Assembly: GCA_024277375.1 (NCBI GenBank)
Contig: JAJRVD010000023.1
Location: 1 to 38,690, forward strand
DNA: 38,690 nt
From: Candidatus Omnitrophota bacterium
GTDB lineage: Bacteria > Omnitrophota > Gorgyraeia > Tantalellales > Tantalellaceae
Reading direction: 5' to 3'
Of this stretch, positions 19,501-28,367 are shown one piece after another (within the stretch, counting starts at the first letter, position 1; each line of letters starts with the position of its first letter). Both the position numbers and the translations under genes were made by a program. The notes beneath the pieces were generated by a model. That model was not told the DNA's origin, did no database searches, and saw only the letters and a program-made list of their open reading frames with translations.

Positions 19501-20938
19501 TGCCATTGTTTTTGCGGGCATTTATAATGTAGTCACATGCCGAAAGATAATATTCCGTGCGAGAATATCCGGGTGAAAGGGTTTTAACCTCTCCAAATTT
19601 GTTGTACGCCTCAGTGTAATTTTTGGATTTGTATAATTTTAGGGCCTCTTTGTATAGCAGGGAGGCTTTTGTTTTGGCGTTGGGTTTCTTTGCGGCTTTT
19701 TTGTCTTTACGTTTTTTGTCCTCCATAGCCTTAAGGGAGGCGGAAGGCTTTGATGTTTGCAGAGCTTCGTCATGTTTCTGTTGTTCGTTCATATAAGCGC
19801 GCCTGGCTTCGACAGCTTTACGTTCGGCTTCGCGTTTAGCCATTTTTGCGGCATGCTTTTTTTGTTTTTCGGCCTTTAGCTTTTCTTTATATGACTCCCG
19901 ATTTTTCTTATAAGAGCGCTTAGCTGCTTTGGCTTTTTTCTTAGAGTTTGCCCTACGAGCAGCTTTTTTATCCGCTAGATTTTGTTTAAGTAGAGCGGCT
20001 TTTGCCTCTTTGTCTTTTTTCCTTTGAGCGACGCGAGCTTTCCTTTTGGCATTACGATCGGATTTTTTTTTGGCAAGTTTAGCTTTTTTCGCGGCTTTTT
20101 CTTCAGCATGCTTTAGCTTTTTAGCTTCGAGAGCGGCCTTTTTCTCCGCACGTTTTTTCTTTAATGCGGCGGTTTTGTCGCGTAGTACTTGTTTGTTTTT
20201 TTCTATTTGAGCTGTTCTTTTCGCGTCACGTTTTTTCTTGTTTTCAGCGCGTTGAGCTTTTTCGGCAGCGCGTTTTTTCTTTAGTTCCGCGGACTTAGCT
20301 TCTTTTGCCGCTTTTTCTTTCTCGAGCTGTATCTTTATTTTCGCGTCGCGGTCTTTCTTTTCTTGTGCGCGTTGAGCCTTTTCGGCAGCGCGTTTTTTCT
20401 TTAGTTCCGCGGCTTTAGCTTCTTTATCTGCCATGTGTTTTTCAAGTTTTGCCTTTTTCTCGGATTCGTGTTTTGCTTGAAGTTCCAGGCGTTCCTGCTT
20501 TTTTTCGTCCCAAGTGTTCTTTAGCTTTCCCAATTTGGCTTTGCGGTCCTGCTTTTCTTTTTTGTCGCGGGCCTTTCTTTCTTGTGACTCGGCTTTACGG
20601 ATAAATCCGCGGAGTTCAGGATCTTTCGTGATCTTAAGGGCTTTTTTCCACTCCGCACGGGCTTCTTTTAACTTGCCTTCTTCAAAAAGCCGGTTTCCTT
20701 CCTCAAACGATTTACGAGCTTCTTCTCTTTTCTCTCGATGTTTTAATTCTTTCTCCACTTTTTTTAGATTTCTTTCCGCCTCTCGGATCAGATCTTTCAT
20801 GCTGCGCATGTAAGAGGGCATCTTTTTCTTTACGGTTTCGGAGGAGGCCTGTATGGTTTCAGATCCTTCCGAGAAGGAAAGGGTGGAAGTGAATAAAACA
20901 ATTAGCGCTGTGGCTACAACGGTGACTCTTCTGGACAT
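19496..20938 (-). CDS. Secreted lysine/alanine-rich long-helix protein with TPR-like ends
   Basis: This 480-residue protein starts with a signal peptide (VTVVATALIVLFTSTLSFS). A TPR-like hairpin follows at about 75-115 (FEEGNRLFEEGKLKEARAEWKKALKI). About 270 residues of highly charged Lys/Ala/Glu/Arg sequence follow, predicted as one continuous helix or coiled coil. A second TPR-like pair ends the protein (LYKEALKLYKSKNYTEAYNKF, then YYLSACDYIINAR). The segment AAELKKKRAAEKAQRA is repeated 40 residues apart and is nearly identical in DNA (around 20247 and 20367). The start has GAGGAG about 6 bases upstream. It lies 120 bp downstream of the TpsB gene on the same strand, so they are probably co-transcribed. 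TolA-like periplasm-spanning or scaffold roles are possible, but there is no recognisable TolA or TonB C-terminal domain. Confidence 0.7.
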   Translation of the reverse strand: MSRRVTVVATALIVLFTSTLSFSEGSETIQASSETVKKKMPSYMRSMKDLIREAERNLKKVEKELKHREKREEARKSFEEGNRLFEEGKLKEARAEWKKALKITKDPELRGFIRKAESQERKARDKKEKQDRKAKLGKLKNTWDEKKQERLELQAKHESEKKAKLEKHMADKEAKAAELKKKRAAEKAQRAQEKKDRDAKIKIQLEKEKAAKEAKSAELKKKRAAEKAQRAENKKKRDAKRTAQIEKNKQVLRDKTAALKKKRAEKKAALEAKKLKHAEEKAAKKAKLAKKKSDRNAKRKARVAQRKKDKEAKAALLKQNLADKKAARRANSKKKAKAAKRSYKKNRESYKEKLKAEKQKKHAAKMAKREAERKAVEARRAYMNEQQKHDEALQTSKPSASLKAMEDKKRKDKKAAKKPNAKTKASLLYKEALKLYKSKNYTEAYNKFGEVKTLSPGYSRTEYYLSACDYIINARKNNGS

Positions 20939-21058
20939 GTTAGCTCCTCATTTATTAGAAGTCTTAAATAGACCTCAAGTAAAAACGGTTGTTCGGGCTT
21001 GGATCATTTGACAAACATTATAGTGAATTTCGCATTTATTGGGAAGAAAAAAAATCAT

Positions 21059-23197
21059 TTACGGGAGTTCAAATGCCAAAGGTCTTATTTTTGCCTCTTC
21101 CTTGATCTTTTGCCATATCTCTTTAGCTTTCTGTACTTTACCGGATTTGTAAAATTGCATTGCCAGGTCATTGTCTGTTTTTAACTTTTTCTCCTGGTCA
21201 ATACTGCCGGATACATATTCACGAGCCTGATCGGACAAGGATTTAATGGTCCGGGTAACTTTTTCGTAATATTTTTTTGCCTCATCGAGATTTCCCTTCG
21301 CTTGCGCGGCCTCGGCCAGCTGCATGTATTCATACAAGTTTTCGCGAAGAGGACTTTTTTTGCGGCTGAGTTCCGCGTCAACTAAGCTTTGAGAGGTTTT
21401 CTTTAAACTGTTTTCATTCATGATCTTCTTTACTCGAAGCATCTCGTCGTATATTTTATCTTCGAAACTTACAGAAAAATGAAAGCGAGAATTAGATGTT
21501 TCGGTTATCCCCTGGGTCGCGCCGGGCATTACAAAGCCCCATTCAAGCCTTATGAGAGCTTGCTGATATAAACGTATTCGAATGCCCGCGCCTAAGCTGG
21601 CAAAATAGACTTCATCCTTGTTTGCGGGGTTTGGATCTTCGCCTTTTCTTTTGCCGTACGCGTAGTCAAAGAAAGTGACGCCGGTGATGTTGTCGCGAAG
21701 AGGGCGCGCGTCGTAGGGGAGTTTCCAGTCTTCGGGCACAAAAAATGCCGGTATTTGCACTTCAAGTCTGCTTTGATAGGCATCATCCGCGGAAAAATCA
21801 CCGGAAGCGTATCCTCTTACGGAGTCAATGCCGCCTAAAGAAAATTCTTCCTGGGACGCCATTTTTTCTGTAGCGAATTGACCCTTTAGCTGCAGGCTTC
21901 CCTGAAGGTTCCAGGGTAAAGGCCTCTTGTGGGTAAGGTCCAGATTGAATTTAGTAAATGTGTTTTCGGCTCCGTTGTCTTTTCCCGTAGAGGTTCTTGA
22001 TGAGAGTCGGCTTTTCCTGTTCGCGCCAAAAGCATTCACGCCTTGTGAAATCTCAGGGCTGAAGTTGGTAACCCCGCCGAAACCCCGGTGAATGAAATTT
22101 CCTCCTATACGTAGGATCCGGAGCCTGTCTCTGCCGGTTGTTCCCGTGATCTGTTTTACGGTTTTATCTTTAACGTCCAGTCCCAGGTAGACCTCGCCTT
22201 TATATTCTTCTTTTTTGAAAAGATCCTGGTACACAAAACCGCTGAAGTTTTCGGAACGGGAACTAAGGCCTACGAACGCGTAATCTTTTTTCGAAGTCGC
22301 TTTGCTGAAACTGTATCCATACATAAAGGTAGTGGCAAAGTTGGTAATGGGAATCCTGTGATAAACGTAATTGCCAAGAAAGTATGTTGAGTACGTGTAG
22401 CCGTAAAGCAGAGTATCGTCAACAAAAAGAAAATTGTTGTCTCTGAATCCGATACCCTTTCTTTCCCGCCCACTGGAAGGGGAGCCTTCTCTGTCGAAAG
22501 AACCTGTTATGTGAATAGGGAAGTGAGGCTCTACGTTCAGGATAACATCGGTTGTTTTTGGCTTTTTGCCGGCCTTAAGGGTAGCCTTGGCCTCTCTGTC
22601 AGGGTTTTTGTTCATAATCTGAAGACTTCGGGACATCGCGTCGTATCGGAGAACATCTCCCGGACGGATGCTCCAATAATTGCGAAGCATGTCGTTCTCA
22701 AAAAAGGCGTGATCCGGAATTTCGAGTTCTCCCATATGAGCTTCCACGACTTGTAGCTTGACGACACCTTCCTTTACATCCTGAGGGGGGATAAAGCAGG
22801 CGGAAATTATGCCGCGTTTAAGGTACTCTCTTTCGAGACGTTTGGCCAGGATGTTCAATCTCTCGATGCTTATTTCCTTTCCTTCATACTTCGCGAGCAC
22901 TTCGGCAAATTCCTCCGGCGGATAACTTTCGCATCCAAGAAGATCTATTTTTTTAACAAAAAAAGCGGCACCGCCTTCAAGCTCATCCGGTTCTTTTTCT
23001 TCATCTTCAATAATTTCCTCAGGTTTAAAACGCAATTTTTCTTCTACTTCTTCACGCACGGGTCGGTCGACCTCTTTCAACGCTCTGTCAGGTGACGTAT
23101 CGGCTTGGGCTTGGAAAAAGGGGTAGGCCATAAAAGAAAAAGCAATACAGCCGACAATAATTTTTGACAGGATCTTTTTTGGTTTGTATGACGACAT
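21059..23197 (-). CDS. TpsB/FhaC/ShlB-family two-partner-secretion outer-membrane transporter with C-terminal helical extension
   Basis: This 712-residue protein starts with a signal peptide (cleavage likely after AQA at about residue 33) and an acidic linker. A POTRA_2 domain follows at about 77-155 (FFVKKIDLLGCESYPPEEF, KGVVKL-type strand) and a ShlB-type second POTRA at about 156-225. A 16-strand-type barrel follows to about 583. The barrel contains LGGIDSVRGYASGDF at about 455, the VRGY/F motif at the tip of loop 6 that defines Omp85/TpsB transporters. After the expected last strand (FHFSVSFE) there are about 129 extra residues with two TPR-like hairpins, which would lie in the periplasm; ordinary TpsB proteins end at the barrel. 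It is the natural candidate exporter of the giant repeat protein, though separated and convergent. The Shine-Dalgarno AAGGAG is about 13 bases from the ATG, somewhat far. Confidence 0.88.
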   Translation of the reverse strand: MSSYKPKKILSKIIVGCIAFSFMAYPFFQAQADTSPDRALKEVDRPVREEVEEKLRFKPEEIIEDEEKEPDELEGGAAFFVKKIDLLGCESYPPEEFAEVLAKYEGKEISIERLNILAKRLEREYLKRGIISACFIPPQDVKEGVVKLQVVEAHMGELEIPDHAFFENDMLRNYWSIRPGDVLRYDAMSRSLQIMNKNPDREAKATLKAGKKPKTTDVILNVEPHFPIHITGSFDREGSPSSGRERKGIGFRDNNFLFVDDTLLYGYTYSTYFLGNYVYHRIPITNFATTFMYGYSFSKATSKKDYAFVGLSSRSENFSGFVYQDLFKKEEYKGEVYLGLDVKDKTVKQITGTTGRDRLRILRIGGNFIHRGFGGVTNFSPEISQGVNAFGANRKSRLSSRTSTGKDNGAENTFTKFNLDLTHKRPLPWNLQGSLQLKGQFATEKMASQEEFSLGGIDSVRGYASGDFSADDAYQSRLEVQIPAFFVPEDWKLPYDARPLRDNITGVTFFDYAYGKRKGEDPNPANKDEVYFASLGAGIRIRLYQQALIRLEWGFVMPGATQGITETSNSRFHFSVSFEDKIYDEMLRVKKIMNENSLKKTSQSLVDAELSRKKSPLRENLYEYMQLAEAAQAKGNLDEAKKYYEKVTRTIKSLSDQAREYVSGSIDQEKKLKTDNDLAMQFYKSGKVQKAKEIWQKIKEEAKIRPLAFELP

Positions 23198-23231
23198 GAT
23201 ATAGTTTCCGCTCCTTTGCTAAGTACTTTCA

Positions 23232-23404
23232 GACTCATGCAAAACGCTGTTTTTAAATCAGACTGTGTCAAAATGTAGGGGCTTGATTCATCAAGCCCGT
23301 TATATCGGGTTCGATAAATCGAACCCGATATAACATATTGTACGCAACCATCCGCAAAACGAATTACGACACAGCCCGAATGACGAAAGTTCCATTTTGC
23401 GGGA
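23232..23404 (-). repeat. MITE-like palindromic element, copy B (reversed), in the tpsB/carA divergent gap
   Basis: On the minus strand it reads GCAAAATGGAACTTTCG at its left end and GTTTTGCATGAGTC at its right end, which lies about 34 bp before the tpsB start codon. The GTAGGGG flank next to the first hairpin is replaced by GTTATATC, making a longer perfect palindrome. The rest of the 415-bp gap (23405-23612) is A/T-rich and holds the carA promoter; no small gene is convincing there. Confidence 0.8.
23299..23334. repeat. Perfect 36-bp palindrome within copy B
   Basis: Two 17-bp arms, GTTATATCGGGTTCGAT and its exact inverse, flank a 2-base AA loop. In the other copies the first arm begins TGTAGGGGTTCG instead, so this version has a longer stem. 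It could form a stable cruciform or RNA hairpin upstream of tpsB. Confidence 0.8.
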
Positions 23405-23542
23405 TACTTAAATATTTTCCAAGTTACATATAGTGTTCAAGCTTCGCAACGAGTTTACATAACTATTCGGTTAAAATCAAATGTTTTGCAAAATTATATG
23501 ACGACACCATGTAAAAATTATGGAAACTATAGAAATTAGCAG

Positions 23543-23570
23543 TTGCAATACTCTGGTTTATGTATATAAT
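23543..23570 (+). promoter_or_regulatory. Sigma-70-like promoter for carA
   Basis: A -35-like TTGCAA (23543-23548) is followed by a 16-bp spacer and a consensus -10 TATAAT (23565-23570). The predicted transcript start is near 23577, about 36 bases before the chosen carA ATG. This placement argues against the longer in-frame start at 23520, which lies upstream of the -10 box. Confidence 0.6.
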
Positions 23571-23612
23571 AGGTTAGATTATTTCGGACATCCACCACAG
23601 AAAGAGAGTAGC

Positions 23613-24713
23613 ATGGTACCCGTAAAAGCAGTTGTAGCATTTGAAGACGGAACAGTGTTTGTTGGGCGGCCCTTCGGATCGATCAAGGATGAGACGTTTG
23701 GAGAGATCGTCTTCAATACGAGCATGGCCGGATATCAAGAGATCATAACTGACCCTTCCTACAAAGGTCAGATCGTTACGATGACATACCCTCTCATAGG
23801 TAACTATGGGGTAAACGACGAAGACGTCGAATCGGAAAAACCTCAAGTTGAGGGCCTCATAGTAAAAGAACTTTGCGACTTTCCCAGTAATTTTAGATCA
23901 ACTCAATCTTTAGACGAATATTTCAAGATCCACGGCATTATGGGCATACAGGATGTTGATACGCGTGCGATAACGCGGCATGTCCGTATGCGAGGTGCTA
24001 TGAAAGGGTGTATCTCTACCGGGTGCGATAATATAGAGGCCCTGGTGCGCAGGATAAAGGATGCGCCCGGTCTTGTGGGTAGGGATCTCCTCAAAGAAGT
24101 AACTCCGGATAAAGAGATGGAGTGGAACACGGAAGGTAGCTTGCGGGTCGCGGTTCTTGATTGCGGGGTCAAATATAACATACTCAGGCATTTGGAAAAA
24201 AGAGGGTGCATTGTAACAAGATTTCCCGCGGAAACTCCTGCTGAAACTATTCTTAAATTCAACCCGGACGGGATCTTCCTCTCAAATGGGCCGGGTGATC
24301 CTGAGGGCGCGCCGTATGTTCATAAGACGGTAGCGGCATTATTGGGGAAACTCCCCATATTCGGGATATGTCTCGGGCAGCAGATGTTGGGCTTGGCCAT
24401 CGGCGGAAAAACTTACAAATTAAAATTTGGTCATCGCGGCGGAAATCAGCCGGTTAAAGATCTGCGTACGGGTAAAGTAAGCATTACTTCGCAGAATCAT
24501 GGGTTTTGTGTTGATTTTGATTCGATTAAAGCTAAAGGAGTAGAGGTTACTCACATAAATCTCAATGATCAGACAGTCGAGGGAATAGAAAGCGAAAAGC
24601 TGAAGTTTTTTAGTGTGCAATTTCATCCCGAGGCCGCGCCGGGTCCGAACGACGCGACGTATCTGTTCGATAAGTTTGTTGAGAACATGAAAATGGCGAA
24701 GAGCAGTCCATAG
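23613..24713 (+). CDS. carA: Carbamoyl-phosphate synthase, small (glutaminase) subunit
   Basis: This subunit hydrolyses glutamine and passes ammonia to CarB to make carbamoyl phosphate for pyrimidines and arginine. It has 366 residues, the usual length. The N-terminal CPSase_sm domain begins KAVVAFEDGTVFVGRPFG and contains GEIVFNTSMAGYQEIITDPSY. The C-terminal class I glutamine amidotransferase domain has the nucleophile in GICLGQQMLG (Cys at about 253) and the His-Glu pair in FHPEAAPGP. The start at 23613 is preferred over 23520 because conservation begins there and a promoter lies between them. It heads the co-directional nucleotide cluster and is followed by carB after a 229-bp gap holding inverted repeats. 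Divergent from tpsB. Confidence 0.95.
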   Translation: MVPVKAVVAFEDGTVFVGRPFGSIKDETFGEIVFNTSMAGYQEIITDPSYKGQIVTMTYPLIGNYGVNDEDVESEKPQVEGLIVKELCDFPSNFRSTQSLDEYFKIHGIMGIQDVDTRAITRHVRMRGAMKGCISTGCDNIEALVRRIKDAPGLVGRDLLKEVTPDKEMEWNTEGSLRVAVLDCGVKYNILRHLEKRGCIVTRFPAETPAETILKFNPDGIFLSNGPGDPEGAPYVHKTVAALLGKLPIFGICLGQQMLGLAIGGKTYKLKFGHRGGNQPVKDLRTGKVSITSQNHGFCVDFDSIKAKGVEVTHINLNDQTVEGIESEKLKFFSVQFHPEAAPGPNDATYLFDKFVENMKMAKSSP

Positions 24714-24740
24714 TCGATGGTTGATAGTCCATAGATGTTG

Positions 24741-24842
24741 AGATTCTTCAGTCGCTTTGCTCCTTCAGAATGACGTGTTGAGTGTTTTGTCATTCTGAAG
24801 TAAAATCGCGACTGCTGTCATTCTGAGCGAAGCGAAGAATCT
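24741..24842. repeat. Inverted pair of CATTCTGA-type repeats between carA and carB
   Basis: AGATTCTTCAGTCGCTTTGC with TCCTTCAGAATGAC (24741-24774) is the approximate inverse of GTCATTCTGAGCGAAGCG with AAGAATCT (24817-24842). A third partial copy, GTCATTCTGAAG, begins at 24789. The pair could fold into a long stem between the two subunit genes. Repeats of this CATTCTGAGCGAAGCGAAGAATCT kind are seen in many unrelated bacterial genomes. Confidence 0.75.
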
Positions 24843-24942
24843 AATGTATTGGTTATAAGTTTTAAATTTTAACGAGGAGAGCTAAAAGCGCAACAGGATA
24901 CCTTAGATTTACCTTTTACGTTTTAGCTTTCAAATTTTTATC

Positions 24943-27900
24943 ATGCCAAAAAGAACAGACATAAAAAGCATTCTCATTATTGGAGCGGGGCCCATAATCA
25001 TCGGGCAGGCTTGCGAATTTGATTATTCAGGATCCCAGGCGTGTAAGGCCTTGAGGGAAGAAGGTTATAAAATTATTTTGGTCAATTCCAATCCGGCAAC
25101 GATAATGACTGACCCTGAGATGGCCGATAAAACTTATGTTGAGCCGGTTACGCCTGAGGTTGTCGCTAAGATAATCGAAAAAGAAAGACCTGACGCGCTC
25201 TTGCCGACACTTGGCGGTCAGACGGGACTTAACACCGCTATGAAACTTTGCGAAATGGGTGTTCTCGAAAAATATAACGTTAAGATGATCGGCGCGGATT
25301 ATGATGTTATAAAAAAAGCGGAAGACCGGGAAGAGTTCAAAAAAGCTATGGAGAGTATCGGTCTCGATCTTCCGAATAGCGGTTTAGCGTGGACAATGGA
25401 AGAAGCCGTTACTGTCGCTGAAGAAATAGGATTTCCTTTAATAGTTCGTCCCAGCTTTACCATGGGTGGTACCGGCGGCGGTATAGTTGACAATATGGAA
25501 GGATTTAAGGAGATAGCCGAGCTGGGGCTTCGTAACAGCATGATAAGCGAGATCCTTATTGAGGAATCCATCGTCGGGTGGAAAGAGTACGAACTGGAGG
25601 TTATGCGGGATAAGAACGATAACGTTGTTATTGTCTGTTCGATCGAGAATCTGGACCCCATGGGTATCCATACCGGTGACAGTATAACGGTAGCTCCGCA
25701 ACAGACGCTTTCAGATAAGGAATATCAGAAAATGAGAGACGCCTCTATCGCAATCATAAGAGAGATAGGGGTTGAGACCGGAGGGTCCAATATACAATTC
25801 GCGATCAATCCGGAAAATGGTCGCATGATAGTTATCGAAATGAATCCCAGGGTTTCACGTTCATCGGCTCTGGCAAGTAAGGCCACAGGTTTCGCGATAG
25901 CGAAATTCGCCGCGAAACTGGCTGTCGGGTATACGCTTGACGAGATCCCCAACGACATTACAAAAGAAACACCCGCGTCATTTGAACCGACGATCGATTA
26001 TTGTGTTGTGAAGATTCCGAGGTTTACTTTTGAAAAGTTCGCGGGAGCGGATCCTACCTTGGGTATTTCAATGAAATCTGTCGGGGAGACGATGGCGATC
26101 GGCCGGACATTTAAGGAAGCTTTTCAGAAAGGTCTGCGCGGTCTTGAAACAGGGAAAGCGGGGCTTGACGACGCGAAAGATTCTGATTCCATCGGAGAAA
26201 AGGATCTTGAGCGCAAACTGACGCATCCCAGTTCTGACAGGATATTTTATCTGAAAGAAGCTTTCCTCCGAGGGTACAGTTTGGAACGCGCGTTTGAATT
26301 AACAAAAATAGATCCGTGGTTCTTGCGTCATATCAAAGGTATTGTCGACCACGAAACCGATCTTAAAAAGAAACTTAACGGTATCGATCTTTCCGCTTAT
26401 CAGTCCGTAGGAGCTGCCTCCGGCAGCGAATTTATAGAAGACAAAGACCTCATTCATACGATTAGAGAGGCTAAGAAGGCCGGTTTTAGCGACGTTCAGC
26501 TTGCGCGTATGGTGGGTTGCGAAGAATTGGATTTTCGTGAATTTCGTAAAAAAGTCGGCGTAGTAGCGACATATAAACTTGTTGATACGTGCGCGGCAGA
26601 GTTTGAAGCATATACGCCGTATTACTATTCAGCGTATGAATCCGAGTGTGAAGTTACGGTATCCGACAGAAAAAAAATAATGATCCTTGGCGGTGGACCG
26701 AACAGAATAGGGCAGGGTATAGAATTTGACTATTGCTGTTGTCATGCTTCGTTCGCGCTTAAAGATATGGGGTATGAAACGATAATGGTCAACTCCAACC
26801 CCGAGACCGTGAGCACCGATTATGATACCTCGGATAAGTTGTACTTTGAGCCGCTTACTTTCGAAGACGTGATGAACATTGTTGAGAAAGAGAGACCCGA
26901 CGGAGTTATTGTTCAGTTCGGAGGGCAAACACCTCTTAACCTCGCTCAAAGGTTGGAATGCGCGGGAGTACCTATAATAGGTACGTCAGTGGGATCTATA
27001 GCTTTTGCGGAAGATCGCGAAAAGTTCAAAGAATTACTTGATTCTTTGAACCTGAAGCAACCGCGTAACGATATCGCTAATTCTCTGGAAGAAGCCGCCG
27101 AGAGAGCCGGAGCGATAGGATACCCCGTCGTTGTCAGGCCCTCTTATGTGCTTGGCGGACGCGCGATGCGGATAGTTTATGACGAGAGTTCTCTTGAGGA
27201 ATTCATGAAAGAGGCGGTTGAGGTTTCTCCGGGGCATCCGATCCTTTTGGATAAGTTTTTGCAGAACGCCATTGAAGTCGATGTGGACGCTTTGAGTGAC
27301 GGCGATGATGTAATAGTTGGCGGCATAATGGAGCATATTGAAGAGGCCGGGATCCACTCGGGGGACTCCGCTTGCGCGCTTCCACCGCATACGATAGCCG
27401 ATACGATCATCGACGACATAAAGGAACAAACGGTAAAACTGGCAAAAGCCCTCAAAATTAATGGGCTTATGAATATCCAATACGCCGTGCAGGGTAATGT
27501 GGTTTATATCCTTGAGGTCAATCCGCGCGCGTCTCGCACCGTGCCGTTCGTTTCGAAGGCCACGGGTGTTCCTCTCGCGAAGATAGCTTCGAGGATAATG
27601 GCCGGTGAGAAGATAAAAGACATGAAAGTACCGGATCCCATGGCAGCGCTCTATTATACAAGTGTTAAGGAGTCGGTACTGCCTTTTACCAGGTTTTCCG
27701 GAGTTGATATACTTCTGGGTCCGGAGATGATGTCGACCGGAGAAGTGATGGGTGTTTCAGAAAATTTCGGAAGCGCTTTCGCGAAGGCGCAATCCGGTGC
27801 CGGTCAGATACTTCCCTCCGGCGGCAAGGTTTTTATATCGGTGCAGGATAGTGATAAACGTAATATAGTTTTTCTGGCAAAAAAATTATATGATTTCGGG

Positions 27901-28296
27901 TTTAAACTTGTCGCGACCGAAGGTACTCATAAAATATTGAAGAATAATAATATGGATGTTGAGGTAGTGAGAAAAGTTAATGAGGGTAAACCGGACGTGT
28001 TGGATATGGTGAAGAGCGGCGAGATCGTCCTTATCATTAATACTGCTTTTGGCAAGAAACCGCATAAGGACGGTGCCTCCATACGAAGTGTAGCCACGAT
28101 GAGAGGTATCCCATGTATAACAACACTTGCCGGAGCGCAGGCGTCTATAAACGGGATAGAGTCCAGTCGTAATTCAGATATTACCGTGAGATCTTTACAA
28201 GAATATTACGGAGTGCATGTCAATAAAAATACCGGGGACAGTCCACGCGCTCGTGTTGCTCGATTGGGACAGTCCCCTGAGCCGATGGAAGAATAA
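24943..28296 (+). CDS. carB: Carbamoyl-phosphate synthase, large subunit
   Basis: This subunit joins bicarbonate, ammonia from CarA and two ATP to give carbamoyl phosphate. It has 1,117 residues. Two homologous ATP-grasp halves are clear. The first starts [22 protein letters not shown] and has [15 protein letters not shown] and [18 protein letters not shown]. The second starts [21 protein letters not shown] and has [14 protein letters not shown] and [20 protein letters not shown]-terminal MGS-like allosteric domain follows ([15 protein letters not shown], then [12 protein letters not shown]-type end). The family normally stops near LQEYY; here about 27 further residues are encoded partly by a GGGGACAGTCC repeat. 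No clear Shine-Dalgarno precedes the ATG, and the frame has no better start upstream before a stop at 24904. Confidence 0.95.
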   Translation: MPKRTDIKSILIIGAGPIIIGQACEFDYSGSQACKALREEGYKIILVNSNPATIMTDPEMADKTYVEPVTPEVVAKIIEKERPDALLPTLGGQTGLNTAMKLCEMGVLEKYNVKMIGADYDVIKKAEDREEFKKAMESIGLDLPNSGLAWTMEEAVTVAEEIGFPLIVRPSFTMGGTGGGIVDNMEGFKEIAELGLRNSMISEILIEESIVGWKEYELEVMRDKNDNVVIVCSIENLDPMGIHTGDSITVAPQQTLSDKEYQKMRDASIAIIREIGVETGGSNIQFAINPENGRMIVIEMNPRVSRSSALASKATGFAIAKFAAKLAVGYTLDEIPNDITKETPASFEPTIDYCVVKIPRFTFEKFAGADPTLGISMKSVGETMAIGRTFKEAFQKGLRGLETGKAGLDDAKDSDSIGEKDLERKLTHPSSDRIFYLKEAFLRGYSLERAFELTKIDPWFLRHIKGIVDHETDLKKKLNGIDLSAYQSVGAASGSEFIEDKDLIHTIREAKKAGFSDVQLARMVGCEELDFREFRKKVGVVATYKLVDTCAAEFEAYTPYYYSAYESECEVTVSDRKKIMILGGGPNRIGQGIEFDYCCCHASFALKDMGYETIMVNSNPETVSTDYDTSDKLYFEPLTFEDVMNIVEKERPDGVIVQFGGQTPLNLAQRLECAGVPIIGTSVGSIAFAEDREKFKELLDSLNLKQPRNDIANSLEEAAERAGAIGYPVVVRPSYVLGGRAMRIVYDESSLEEFMKEAVEVSPGHPILLDKFLQNAIEVDVDALSDGDDVIVGGIMEHIEEAGIHSGDSACALPPHTIADTIIDDIKEQTVKLAKALKINGLMNIQYAVQGNVVYILEVNPRASRTVPFVSKATGVPLAKIASRIMAGEKIKDMKVPDPMAALYYTSVKESVLPFTRFSGVDILLGPEMMSTGEVMGVSENFGSAFAKAQSGAGQILPSGGKVFISVQDSDKRNIVFLAKKLYDFGFKLVATEGTHKILKNNNMDVEVVRKVNEGKPDVLDMVKSGEIVLIINTAFGKKPHKDGASIRSVATMRGIPCITTLAGAQASINGIESSRNSDITVRSLQEYYGVHVNKNTGDSPRARVARLGQSPEPMEE
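28234..28277. repeat. GGGGACAGTCC-type repeat forming the 3' end of carB
   Basis: GGGGACAGTCC (28234-28244) and GGGACAGTCCCC (28266-28277) flank a 21-bp GC-rich centre. Each end is a near-palindrome. The element lies inside the carB reading frame and supplies part of its extra C-terminal residues ([16 protein letters not shown]). Confidence 0.7.
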
Positions 28297-28333
28297 CGTA
28301 GGAGCGAGATCGCCTTAGGCGATGGGACGCGAA
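28297..28333. repeat. GGAGCGAGATCGCCTTAGGCGAT-type repeat between carB and purF
   Basis: Directly after the carB stop, an ATCGCC-TTA-GGCGAT hairpin (28309-28323) lies in a GTAGGAGCGAG...GGGACGCGAAC context. It looks like another dispersed palindromic family and fills half of the 71-bp gap. It may end or stabilise the carB transcript. Confidence 0.55.
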
Positions 28334-28367
28334 CAATAGAATTTGTATGTGAACAAGGAAATTTAAA

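Noticed and set aside
23520-23612. Longer N-terminus of CarA from an ATG at 23520.
   Set aside because: The added residues are not family-like, and a TTGCAA/TATAAT promoter lies inside the extension.
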